From NCBI RefSeq assembly GCF_000631985.1, contig NZ_JFYN01000042.1, positions 62,001 to 126,000 on the forward strand: a stretch of DNA of 64,000 nucleotides, read 5' to 3'. This document shows, in pieces, positions 17,437 through 24,873 of the stretch. The position numbers and the translations under genes were made by a program. The first letter of the stretch is position 1; every line of letters begins with the position of its first letter. The notes beneath the pieces were generated by a model. That model was not told where the DNA came from and ran no database searches. It saw nothing but the letters and a program-made list of their open reading frames with translations. The DNA is from Pseudomonas sp. RIT288 (GTDB lineage: Bacteria; Pseudomonadota; Gammaproteobacteria; Pseudomonadales; Pseudomonadaceae).

Positions 17437-17477
17437 CTGCTACGCAGCCCGGCGCGAGCAAGCTCGCTCGCCACAGG
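17437..17477. repeat. REP fragment next to the tandem array
   Basis: GCTACGCAGCCCGGCGCGAGCAAGCTCGCTCGCCACAGGG (41 bases, quoted here only by its ends GCTACGCAGCCC and CGCTCGCCACAGG) matches arms of the class B family. It sits ten bases after the TetR stop. Confidence 0.5.
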
Positions 17478-17520
17478 GACTCATGCTGGACATGGAGATC
17501 CGTGAGCACCACCAATCATT

Positions 17521-18465
17521 GTAGGAGCCAGCCTGCTGGCGATTGGGTCGGCACAGCTTGCATCTTCATTGACAGATCCACCGCCATCGCTGGCAGGCCA
17601 GCGCCTACAGGGGATTTGTGTTGGGCTTGGGAATTGGTGAGCACCACCAATCATTGTAGGAGCCAGCCTGCTGGCGATTGGGTCGGCACAGCTTGCATCT
17701 TCATTGACAGATCCACCGCCATCGCTGGCAGGCCAGCGCCTACAGGGGATTTGTGTTGGGCTTGGGAATTGGTGAGCACCACCAATCATTGTAGGAGCCA
17801 GCCTGCTGGCGATTGGGTCGGCACAGCTTGCATCTTCATTGACAGATCCACCGCCATCGCTGGCAGGCCAGCGCCTACAGGGGATTTGTGCCGGGCTTGG
17901 GAATTGGTGAACACCACCAATCATTGTGGGAGCCAGCCTGCTGGCGATTGGGTCGGCACAGCTTGCATCTTCATTGACAGGCCCACCGCCATCGCTGGCA
18001 GGCCAGCGCCTACAGGGGATTTGTGTTGGGCTTGGGAATTGGTGAGCACCTCCAATCATTGTAGGAGCCAGCCTGCTGGCGATTGGGTCGGTACAGCTTG
18101 CATCTTCATTGGCGGACCCACCGCCATCGCTGGCAGGCCAGCGCCTACAGGGGATTTGTGTTGGGCTTGGGAATTGGTGAGCACCACCAACCCTTGTAGG
18201 AGCCAGCCTGCTGACGATTGGGTCGATACAGCTTGCATCTTCATTGGCGGACCCACCGCCATCGCTGGCAGGCCAGCGCCTACAGGGGATTTGTGCCGGG
18301 CTTGGGAATTGGTGAACACCACCAATCATTGCGGGAGCCAGCCTGCTGGCGATTGGGTCGGCACAGCTTGCATCTTCATTGGCGGACCCACCGCCATCGC
18401 TGGCAGGCCAGCGCCTACAGGGGATTTGTGTTGGGCTTGGGAATTGGTGAGCACCACCAACCCTT
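17521..18465. repeat. 135-bp tandem array, 7 units, each a REP pair
   Basis: GTAGGAGCCAGCCTGCTGG recurs at 17521, 17656, 17791, 17926, 18061, 18196 and 18331, an exact 135-base period. Each unit holds two arms in inverted orientation (GTAGGAGCCAGCCTGCTGGC and, 70 bases later, GCTGGCAGGCCAGCGCCTAC) plus a spacer ending GAATTGGTGAGCACCACC. The eighth unit breaks off at 18466. Because 135 is a multiple of three, frames of 366 and 282 codons stay open on opposite strands; neither has a ribosome site or any recognisable protein character. Variants such as GTGCCGGGC in units 3 and 6 are shared between non-adjacent copies. Confidence 0.95.
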
Positions 18466-18519
18466 GTCGCTGGCAGGCAGTGATGAGGCCAGTAAGAACA
18501 ACAGAGGTGTTTTCGGGTT

Positions 18520-19053
18520 TCAGAAAGTGATCTCGGCTGCGGGTTTGACGTCGACCCGGGCCGTGGCCCCCGTCAGGTGCGCCAGATCCTTGTTGTGTTC
18601 GGCGATGATGTCTTCGGCGCTCATGGTGCCGTTGTCGACGGTGGAATGGGAGTCTGCCACGAGCACGACGTCGTAACCCAGCTGATGGGCCTGACGCATG
18701 GTGGCGTTGACGCAGTAGTCGGTCTGCAGGCCGCAGATGATCAGGCGTTCGAAGTCTTCGCTGGGCAACAGTTTGCCCAGGTCGGTCTGATAAAACGAAT
18801 CCGGAGTGGTTTTGCGTACGCGCAGGTCTTGCTCCGCCGTCAGCAGGCTGTCGGCGAGTTGCCAGCCTTCGGCCCCATGGGCCAGCGGGCTGTCCTTTTC
18901 CTCATGCTGAATCAGCACCACCGGCACGCCCGCCTCACGCGCACGCGTGCTGAGCTGGTTGATGGTGGCGATCACGCGGTGGATGTCGAAGCACTGATAC
19001 TCGCCCGAGCAGAGAGCCTGTTGGACATCGATGATCAACAATGCGCTGGACAT
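18520..19053 (-). CDS. Isochorismatase-like cysteine hydrolase
   Basis: 177 residues. The predicted catalytic triad is Asp9 (ALLIIDVQQ), Lys81 (RVRKTTPDSF) and Cys114 (GLQTDYCVNAT), so this should be a hydrolase of the nicotinamidase/isochorismatase superfamily acting on an amide or similar bond. The cis-peptide region before the Cys has the usual LIICGLQTDYC form. It is followed upstream on the same strand by gamma-glutamyltransferase with 69 bases between. Substrate unknown; no siderophore genes nearby argue against true isochorismatase. Confidence 0.87.
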   Translation of the reverse strand: MSSALLIIDVQQALCSGEYQCFDIHRVIATINQLSTRAREAGVPVVLIQHEEKDSPLAHGAEGWQLADSLLTAEQDLRVRKTTPDSFYQTDLGKLLPSEDFERLIICGLQTDYCVNATMRQAHQLGYDVVLVADSHSTVDNGTMSAEDIIAEHNKDLAHLTGATARVDVKPAAEITF

Positions 19054-19122
19054 GATGGGCCTTCCTTGATCGATCCTTGAGACAGGGGGCAGAGCCGAGC
19101 CCCGCCGCCTGTTTTACGCCTC

Positions 19123-20850
19123 TCAGTAGCCCAATGACAACCCGGTGTTGCGCCGTGGATCGTTGGCCCCGTAGAAACGGTTCTTGCCCACCGGTTTACC
19201 GCCCAGCGACGGCGCGCCGACCAGGATCGCGGCGATGTGGTTGGCGTCCTGCGGCCCGGCAAACTTGTGGCCCCAGCTCTCGAGAATCTTCCTGGTATCG
19301 GGGCTGGCGGCGAAGTCTTCGAGGTTGGTTTCTTCAGGCATCCATTGCTGGTGGAAACGCGGCGCGTCGACGGCTTCCTGCAGGCCCATGCCGTAGTCGA
19401 TGACATTGAGCATGGTCAGCAAGGTCGCGGTGATGATCCGGCTGCCACCCGGCGTACCGACCACCATCACCACTTTGCCGTCCTTGGTGACGATGGTCGG
19501 GCTCATCGACGACAGCGGGGTTTTGCCCGGGGCGATGGCATTGGCCTCGCCCTGCACCAGACCGTACATGTTCGGCACGCCGACCTTGGAGGTGAAGTCG
19601 TCCATCTCGTCGTTGAGGATCACCCCGGTCTTGCTCGCCATCACCCCGGCGCCAAACCAGTCGTTGAGGGTGTAAGTCACCGACACTGCGTTGCCCCACT
19701 TGTCGACGATCGAATAGTGCGTGGTGTTGTTGCCTTCATGCGGGGCGACGCCGGGTTTCAGCTCGGCGGAGATCCCGGCCTTCTGCGGCTGGATCGCGTT
19801 GCGCAGCTGGGTGGCGTAGTTCTTGTCCAGCAGATGCTCGATCGGGTTCTTCACAAAATCCGGGTCGCCCAGATAGCTGTTGCGGTCCACGTAAGCATGG
19901 CGCATCGCTTCAATCTGGTAGTGCATGCCCTGGGCCGAATGGAAGCCCAGATCCTTCATCGGATAGCCTTCGAGGATGTTCATGATCTCGCAGATCACCA
20001 CCCCGCCGGAGCTTGGCGGTGGCGCCGAAACCACGTGGTAGCCACGGTAATCGCACTCCACCGGGGCCAGTTCGCGGGTCTTGTACTTGTCGAGGTCGGC
20101 CTGGGTAATGATGCCCTTGTTGGCCTGACTGGACGTGACGATGGCGTCGGCCACCCAGCCTTTATAGAAACCGTCAGCGCCTTTTTCCGAGATGGTGCGC
20201 AGGGTTTTCGCCAGATCCTTCTGCACCAGTTTCTGCCCGACCTGCATCGGCTCGCCGTTGTGCAGGAAGATCGAGCCGGAATCGCGCATGTCCTTTTTGA
20301 ACACATCGGTGGCGTAGTCCAGCAGATCGACATCGCCCTGCTCCAGTTCGAAACCGTCTTCAGCCAGTTTGATCGCCGGGGCGATCATTTCCTTGCGCGG
20401 TTTGGTGCCGTACTTGCTCAGCGCCAACTCCATGCCCGACACGGTGCCCGGCACCGCCACAGCGAGGTGACCACGGGTACTCAGATCCGGAACGACGTTG
20501 CCGTCCTTGTCCAGGTACATGTTGGCCGTCGCCGCCAGCGGGGCTTTTTCGCGGAAGTCGAGGAAGGTCTTGCGCCCGTCCGCCAGTTGAATGGTCATGA
20601 AACCGCCACCGCCGAGGTTGCCTGCTGCGGGATACACCACCGCCAGCGCATAGCCCACAGCGACCGCTGCATCCACCGCATTGCCGCCGTTTTTCAACAC
20701 ATCGACGCCGACATGGGAAGCCAGATGTTGGGCGGTGACCACCATGCCGTTCTCGGCGGCAACCGGGGCCACCGAAGCGGCGTGGGCCATCAGGCAGCTC
20801 AGTGCCAGTGAAGTCGCGATCAGCGTTTTGGCCAAAGGTTCGTACTTCAT
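19123..20850 (-). CDS. ggt: Gamma-glutamyltransferase, periplasmic
   Basis: 575 residues, close to the 580 of E. coli Ggt. A signal peptide (AKTLIATSLALSCLMAHA/ASV) is followed by a large subunit with NGGNAVDAAVAVGYALAVVYP. The self-cleavage site is EGNNTTHYSIVDK, with Thr376 as the predicted nucleophile, and the small subunit shows GTPGGSRIITATLL. The enzyme cleaves the gamma-glutamyl bond of glutathione and related compounds in the periplasm. In this position it could supply cysteinylglycine and glutamate for uptake. It precedes the hydrolase gene at 18520 in a likely two-gene unit. Confidence 0.95.
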   Translation of the reverse strand: MKYEPLAKTLIATSLALSCLMAHAASVAPVAAENGMVVTAQHLASHVGVDVLKNGGNAVDAAVAVGYALAVVYPAAGNLGGGGFMTIQLADGRKTFLDFREKAPLAATANMYLDKDGNVVPDLSTRGHLAVAVPGTVSGMELALSKYGTKPRKEMIAPAIKLAEDGFELEQGDVDLLDYATDVFKKDMRDSGSIFLHNGEPMQVGQKLVQKDLAKTLRTISEKGADGFYKGWVADAIVTSSQANKGIITQADLDKYKTRELAPVECDYRGYHVVSAPPPSSGGVVICEIMNILEGYPMKDLGFHSAQGMHYQIEAMRHAYVDRNSYLGDPDFVKNPIEHLLDKNYATQLRNAIQPQKAGISAELKPGVAPHEGNNTTHYSIVDKWGNAVSVTYTLNDWFGAGVMASKTGVILNDEMDDFTSKVGVPNMYGLVQGEANAIAPGKTPLSSMSPTIVTKDGKVVMVVGTPGGSRIITATLLTMLNVIDYGMGLQEAVDAPRFHQQWMPEETNLEDFAASPDTRKILESWGHKFAGPQDANHIAAILVGAPSLGGKPVGKNRFYGANDPRRNTGLSLGY

Positions 20851-21000
20851 GAGTCGATCTCTTTTTTGTTATTGGATTCTGTGCAGAACAGAGAGGAACG
20901 CTGCAAAAGCACCAAGCAGTATGGTCGCTATTGCGATTTGCGCCTCCCCGATCAGGCAGTATGCTGGGCGCCGTTGCCGCGCCGCCCCGGAGTTTTGCCC

Positions 21001-21516
21001 ATGCCCTACACGTTCATCACCCTGCCCTCACCGGTCGGCGAATTGAAGCTGGTTGCGAACGGCTCGCGACTGGCGGCCATCCTCTGGGAAAACGACAAAC
21101 CGGGCCGGGTGCGCCTCGGGCCGATGAGCCAAGCGCCGGACAATCCGCTGCTGCAGCGAACCGCGCAGCAGCTTGAAGAATATTTTGCCGGCAAGCGTGA
21201 TCGCTTCGACCTGGAGCTGGACTTTGTCGGCACCGATTTTCAGAAAAAGGTCTGGGCAGCATTGCTGACCATTCCGTTTGGCGAAACCCGCACTTACAGC
21301 CAGATCGCCGAGCAGATCGGTAACCCGACAGCCGTGCGCGCGGTAGGAGCGGCGAATGGGCGCAATCCGATTTCGATTGTGGCGCCGTGTCATCGGGTGA
21401 TTGGCGCTTCGGGGAAGTTGACCGGGTTTGCGGGAGGACTTGAGGCCAAGGAGCGATTGCTGGTGCTGGAGGGGGGTGACTGGCCTGATGTCGGTAGAAC
21501 AGGCGACCTGTTTTAA
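21001..21516 (+). CDS. ogt: Methylated-DNA--protein-cysteine methyltransferase
   Basis: 171 residues. The active-site motif is IVAPCHRVIG with methyl-acceptor Cys130, and the DNA-binding helix is in TYSQIAEQIGNPTAVRAVGAANGRNP. The N-terminal domain (FITLPSPVGELKLVANGSRL) is the short Ogt type, without the Ada DNA-binding extension. It removes O6-methylguanine and O4-methylthymine damage in a single-use reaction. It is divergent from ggt and followed by a REP pair. Confidence 0.93.
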   Translation: MPYTFITLPSPVGELKLVANGSRLAAILWENDKPGRVRLGPMSQAPDNPLLQRTAQQLEEYFAGKRDRFDLELDFVGTDFQKKVWAALLTIPFGETRTYSQIAEQIGNPTAVRAVGAANGRNPISIVAPCHRVIGASGKLTGFAGGLEAKERLLVLEGGDWPDVGRTGDLF

Positions 21517-21532
21517 CCCTGCAAATGCCATT

Positions 21533-21630
21533 GTGTGGCGAGGGAGCTTGCTCCCGCTCCAGTGCGTAGCACTGGCAAAAAAACCTGGGGCCGCTGCGCA
21601 GCCCAGCGGGAGCAAGCTCCCTCGCCACAA
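21533..21630. repeat. REP pair, class B (GTGGCGAGGGAGCTTGCTCCC family), inverted
   Basis: TGTGGCGAGGGAGCTTGCTC at the left and its complement GAGCAAGCTCCCTCGCCACA at the right, with inner palindromes AGTGCGTAGCACT and CCGCTGCGCAGCCC. It lies between the convergent ogt and nudK genes. Confidence 0.9.
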
Positions 21631-21645
21631 TGGATTGGTGCTGAA

Positions 21646-22236
21646 TCAGGTGTTGAACAGGTTATTCATTGCTGCATACTGCAACAGCATGATGGTCTTG
21701 GCATCGCAGATCTCGCCACGCTGGAACGCCGCCAGTGCTTCATCGAAGTCCCACTCCAGCACTTCCAGTTCTTCGGTTTCTTCTTCCAGGCCACCGCCCT
21801 CACTGACCTTCGACTTTGCGTCGTACTCGGCAATGAAAAAGTGCAGTTTCTCGGTCACCGAACCGGGGCTCATGTAAGCCTCGAATATCTTCTTCACGTC
21901 GTGCACGCGATAGCCGGTTTCCTCTTCGGCCTCGTCACGAATCCGCTGTTCCGGCGCAGCACCTTCCAGCAGCCCGGCCGCTACTTCGATCAGCAATCCA
22001 TCGTGACCGTTGACGAACACCGGCAGACGGAATTGGCGGGTCAGCACCACCGTGCGCTGTGCGCGGTTGAACAACAGGATCGCCGCACCATTGCCCCGGT
22101 CGTAGACCTCGCGAGTCTGCCGCTGCCAGTCGCCGTTGTTGCGCAGGTAGTCGAAGGTGATCTTCTTCAACAGGTACCAGTCGTGGGACAACACCTCAGT
22201 GTCGACAATGTTGACCCGCTCGGCTGTCTTGATCAT
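21646..22236 (-). CDS. nudK: NudK-type Nudix hydrolase (GDP-mannose/ADP-sugar pyrophosphatase)
   Basis: 196 residues from ATG 22236 (MIKTAERV); NudK of E. coli is 191. The Nudix box is GLLEGAAPEQRIRDEAEEETGY, of the NudK form, with the glutamates that bind Mg2+. Preceding SLPVF-like sheet RQFRLPVFVNGHDGLLIEVAAG is typical of the ADP-ribose pyrophosphatase group. It would hydrolyse GDP-mannose or related nucleotide sugars and help recycle them. An in-frame ATG at 22290 would add 18 residues without family match. Confidence 0.85.
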   Translation of the reverse strand: MIKTAERVNIVDTEVLSHDWYLLKKITFDYLRNNGDWQRQTREVYDRGNGAAILLFNRAQRTVVLTRQFRLPVFVNGHDGLLIEVAAGLLEGAAPEQRIRDEAEEETGYRVHDVKKIFEAYMSPGSVTEKLHFFIAEYDAKSKVSEGGGLEEETEELEVLEWDFDEALAAFQRGEICDAKTIMLLQYAAMNNLFNT

Positions 22237-22289
22237 GACGCCTGATCCTTTGTCATCGGAAAACGCCCATAGTCGATTAATCGCGTTCA

Positions 22290-22326
22290 CAAAAAAAGCC
22301 CGGCAGCGCTACCGGGCTTCTTTATC
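22290..22326 (-). terminator. Rho-independent terminator of the chitinase/LPMO unit
   Basis: Read leftward: GAAGCCCGGTAGCGCTGCCGGGC then seven T residues. It sits six bases after the chitinase stop and isolates that unit from nudK. Confidence 0.88.
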
Positions 22327-22331
22327 TGCGA

Positions 22332-23390
22332 TTAACGGGCGAGGCGCGACAACACGTCGTCCGTTTCCTGCACCGCTGTTCGGGCGCCGTGAATCAGCGG
22401 CCCATAACGCCGACTGAACTCCCAGTTGTACGGCACGCGATCCTTGCTGACGCCGTTGTCCCAGTTCACCGACCAGGTCATCAGCCCTTTGATCGGTAGC
22501 CCTTTGATCGCCAGACGCTTGAGCGCATTGCCCACCGCGGTGCTGTCGATCACATAACCGGTGGCGGCCGCATCGACGTTGGCCGGCAGGCCGATGACGA
22601 ATTTGTCAGCGGGGATTTTGGTGAAGCCCCGAGTCCCGGTCACCAGACTTTCGGTCAGGTAATAAAGGAAGTCCTCTTTCAGCGCATCGTTGTTCTGCGC
22701 GATCCACGCTCCATTGCCATTATTGGCTTCCGGCACCCAGACCCCGTCGCCGCCCTGGTTGTAGAACTGCGGCGCAATGAAGTCGTAGTAACCTTCCAGT
22801 GCCTGCAGGTATCCGACGTATTTGCCGTTGGTGGTCAGGTACGGAAACTCCGGGGCCATGCTGATGATGAAGTGCTTGCCCTGACCTGCGTAGTGATCCT
22901 TGACCAGTTTCAGCGCGGCTGGCAGCACAGTCTTGTTGGCAGCGAAATCAATCGCGCTCTGTTCAAGATCGATGTCCAGCCCATCGAAGCCGTAGGTTTC
23001 CACCAGACGGATGATTTCATTGGCCAGCGGTTGTTCCTGCCCGCTGCGCAACTCGATGTGCGCATCGGCGCCACCCAGGGACAGCAGCACCGCCCGTCCC
23101 TGACTGTTGAGCACGCCGACCTGACGCCGGAACTCGGCATCGGAGACGTTGTAGGGCTTGAAGGTCGGAATCCCGCTGCCCTTCATGAACGCCACCGCGA
23201 CCACGTTGTACTCCTTGGGTACCGCTTCCAGAGCGATCTCGGCGAAGCGGCCCTGACGGTAGCCGTCACTCGGACCCGCCGGCCAGTTGTGCCAGAAGCC
23301 CATGAGTATTTTTTTGCCGGCGATGCTCGGCATCAGCGAGGCCGCATCGGCCGCCTGGTTTTGCACGAGTGTGAAGTCGATATTTGACAT
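22332..23390 (-). CDS. Glycoside hydrolase family 18 chitinase, no visible signal peptide
   Basis: 352 residues, a bare GH18 catalytic barrel. The catalytic motif is FDGLDIDLE (Asp136, Asp139, Asp141, Glu143 as the acid), with the SLGG strand at 104-107 and a late QFYNQGG and GLMTWSVNWD. No carbohydrate-binding module or linker is present. The start MSNIDFTLVQNQ has no hydrophobic core, and the protein has no cysteine, so classical Sec export is not expected. It follows an LPMO gene by 40 bases on the same strand, so the two probably form one transcript for chitin breakdown. The GH18 protein would cleave beta-1,4 GlcNAc bonds with substrate-assisted catalysis. Confidence 0.88.
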   Translation of the reverse strand: MSNIDFTLVQNQAADAASLMPSIAGKKILMGFWHNWPAGPSDGYRQGRFAEIALEAVPKEYNVVAVAFMKGSGIPTFKPYNVSDAEFRRQVGVLNSQGRAVLLSLGGADAHIELRSGQEQPLANEIIRLVETYGFDGLDIDLEQSAIDFAANKTVLPAALKLVKDHYAGQGKHFIISMAPEFPYLTTNGKYVGYLQALEGYYDFIAPQFYNQGGDGVWVPEANNGNGAWIAQNNDALKEDFLYYLTESLVTGTRGFTKIPADKFVIGLPANVDAAATGYVIDSTAVGNALKRLAIKGLPIKGLMTWSVNWDNGVSKDRVPYNWEFSRRYGPLIHGARTAVQETDDVLSRLAR

Positions 23391-23430
23391 GTTCTAATCC
23401 TTCAGAACCTGTGGGTTGAGCGTAACGCCG

Positions 23431-24066
23431 TTATTTGAAGTCGACGTCGAACGCCTGATAGAACGCGTTACCGGTGTTGGCGACGATCCACATCAACACG
23501 ATGACGTGACGGCCCTTTTTGTTGGCCGGCAATTTCACCGAATGATCGACCTTGGCCTTCAACTCCCCCGGATAGCTGTAATACGGCACCTGAGTGTAGA
23601 AGTCTTCGGCGAAAGGCTGCGCCTCGAGCTGTGCACGGGAAATACGCTGTTTCGGATCCCAGCCATCTTTGGTGATCATCCAGCGATAGCCACGGGTGGT
23701 GTGTGGCGCGGTGTATTCCCACTTCACTTCCAGCGTCTGGCCCGGGGTGACACTGAGCAATGGCCAGCTGAACGGGCGGTTGAGCTTTTTGCTCATTTCC
23801 TCGTCGGTGAAGTTCACGCAGTCACGGGCATCGGTCTTGCCACCGCTGAGGATGTAACCGTCGGCGGGCGGCGTGACGCTGTCACTGTCGCTGCCATACG
23901 GAGCAGGAAAAGGCCCTGCCGTCAGCGCCGGGAAGTTCTTGCCGCCTTCCATTTCGTTGACCTGCCAGGCACCGAGCAATCCTTGCTCGATGGCTACCGC
24001 ACCGCGGCTGGCTGGAGAGGTGACGCGACCGTGTCGCAGTTGGGTTTGAGCTTGTGGTTGGTTCAT
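23431..24066 (-). CDS. AA10 lytic polysaccharide monooxygenase (chitin-active type), no signal peptide
   Basis: 211 residues from ATG 24066, which has GGAG 8-9 bases upstream; an in-frame TAA shortly before rules out a longer signal-bearing form. The copper site of AA10 enzymes needs the N-terminal His of the mature chain; here RHGRVTSPASRG puts it at His12, behind NQPQAQTQLR. The second brace histidine is His122 in YTAPHTTRGYRWMITKDGWDP and an aromatic residue in FYQAFDVDF completes the site. Only one Cys is present. The enzyme should oxidatively cut crystalline chitin and so aid the downstream chitinase, but only if the N-terminal 11 residues are removed. Confidence 0.88.
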   Translation of the reverse strand: MNQPQAQTQLRHGRVTSPASRGAVAIEQGLLGAWQVNEMEGGKNFPALTAGPFPAPYGSDSDSVTPPADGYILSGGKTDARDCVNFTDEEMSKKLNRPFSWPLLSVTPGQTLEVKWEYTAPHTTRGYRWMITKDGWDPKQRISRAQLEAQPFAEDFYTQVPYYSYPGELKAKVDHSVKLPANKKGRHVIVLMWIVANTGNAFYQAFDVDFK

Positions 24067-24091
24067 GTTTTTCACTCCGTTGATTTAAGAA

Positions 24092-24110
24092 CTCTCCTGT
24101 CCGAGGAGAG
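24092..24110 (-). promoter_or_regulatory. Hairpin in the LPMO 5' leader
   Basis: CTCTCCT and AGGAGAG form a perfect 7-bp stem with a 5-base loop, 26-44 bases upstream of the LPMO start. It does not cover the ribosome site. It may stabilise the mRNA or be chance. Confidence 0.35.
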
Positions 24111-24197
24111 GCCTTCAAGCTAACGGAGGTGGTTTTTTTGTCCATCGGCGGTTTTGTCGCAGGCCATCGGCGCCTCAAGCGGAAAACGCCGAAAATA

Positions 24198-24213
24198 CTG
24201 GATGAATATACAG
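24198..24213 (-). promoter_or_regulatory. Candidate LexA (SOS) box and promoter upstream of LPMO-chitinase
   Basis: Read on the minus strand: CTGTATATTCATCCAG, which matches CTGT-N8-ACAG with one change (CCAG, as in the known E. coli recN box). TATTTT follows immediately and can serve as a -10, the same geometry as in the recA promoter, where the operator fills the -35/-10 spacer. The box ends 131 bases before the LPMO start. On the opposite side no plus-strand gene starts until 24874, so LPMO is the obvious target. Confidence 0.6.
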
Positions 24214-24288
24214 TCAATTACGACAACGCCCACCTGACGCATGGCTAAAGGCCTACACGTCGACACTGCAAAAACCCGCATTCACCCT

Positions 24289-24726
24289 TCACTCCAGTTG
24301 TGCCTGGTATTCCTTTTCATATTGCCCGGCGAGCTGTTCCTTTTGCTTGTCATCGAGCAGCTTGCCGGCCATCTGGAAGAATTTCTGCTCCTCTTCCTTG
24401 AGATGGTGATGAACCTTGTCCGAGAGCTTCTTCGCCGTTGCCAGCCACGCCGGGCTGGACATCTCGGTTTCGTCCAGTTCTTCCATCATCTCGTCCATTT
24501 CATGGTGTTCCGAGATCGCGTGACGACTGAGATCGACGCCGTTGTCGAACTCCATCAACGGGATATAGAAGTGGCGTTCTTCGGCGGTTTCGTGGGCCTG
24601 GAGTTCGGCCTTGAGCTGCTTGTAGGCTTCAACCCGCTCCGGGGTGTCGCCGCTGGTTTCGACCAGGGCTTTGGCGTAATTGCGCTGGCGGTCGTGGCTT
24701 TCGCGAAGGGCTTCGAAAATATTCAT
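24289..24726 (-). CDS. Hemerythrin-domain protein
   Basis: 145 residues, all-helical. Candidate iron ligands are in ESHDRQRN (residue 11), AHETAEERHFYIPL (about 45-52), SRHAISEHHEMDEMMEE (about 68-78) and KVHHHLKEEEQKFF (about 105-118). This arrangement is that of bacterial HHE-domain proteins that bind a di-iron centre and sense or carry O2 or protect against oxidative or nitrosative stress. Cytosolic. A sigma-E/AlgU-type promoter is visible upstream. Start MNIFEALRE is preceded by GAGGATCCCCC. Confidence 0.85.
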   Translation of the reverse strand: MNIFEALRESHDRQRNYAKALVETSGDTPERVEAYKQLKAELQAHETAEERHFYIPLMEFDNGVDLSRHAISEHHEMDEMMEELDETEMSSPAWLATAKKLSDKVHHHLKEEEQKFFQMAGKLLDDKQKEQLAGQYEKEYQAQLE

Positions 24727-24768
24727 GGGGGATCCTCATCAACCGCGTTCGGAATGACGCTGTAAAAC

Positions 24769-24797
24769 CTAGACCCCGGCGTATCAGCGACGGTTCC
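24769..24797 (-). promoter_or_regulatory. Candidate AlgU/sigma-E-type promoter for the hemerythrin gene
   Basis: Minus strand: GGAACCG, 16 bases, GTCTAG. This fits the extracytoplasmic-stress sigma consensus GGAAC..N16..GTCTAA with one change in each box. The -10 ends 42 bases before the start codon. Confidence 0.45.
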
Positions 24798-24873
24798 AAA
24801 GGGTTGAGGAAGGACTTGGAAAGCGCCCGCCGGGCAGGATAGGCTGCGTGTTCATCTCACAAGGAAGTTGCGC

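Noticed and set aside
17430..18530. 366-codon plus-strand frame and 282-codon minus-strand frame through the 135-bp array
   Set aside because: Both are open only because the unit length is a multiple of three. Neither has a ribosome site, and the same repeat is a known REP-type palindrome.
24241..24765. 174-codon plus-strand frame next to the SOS box, as the possible target of the box
   Set aside because: It is antisense to the hemerythrin gene, with leucine-rich shadow composition, and has no clear ribosome site. The LPMO gene is the better target.
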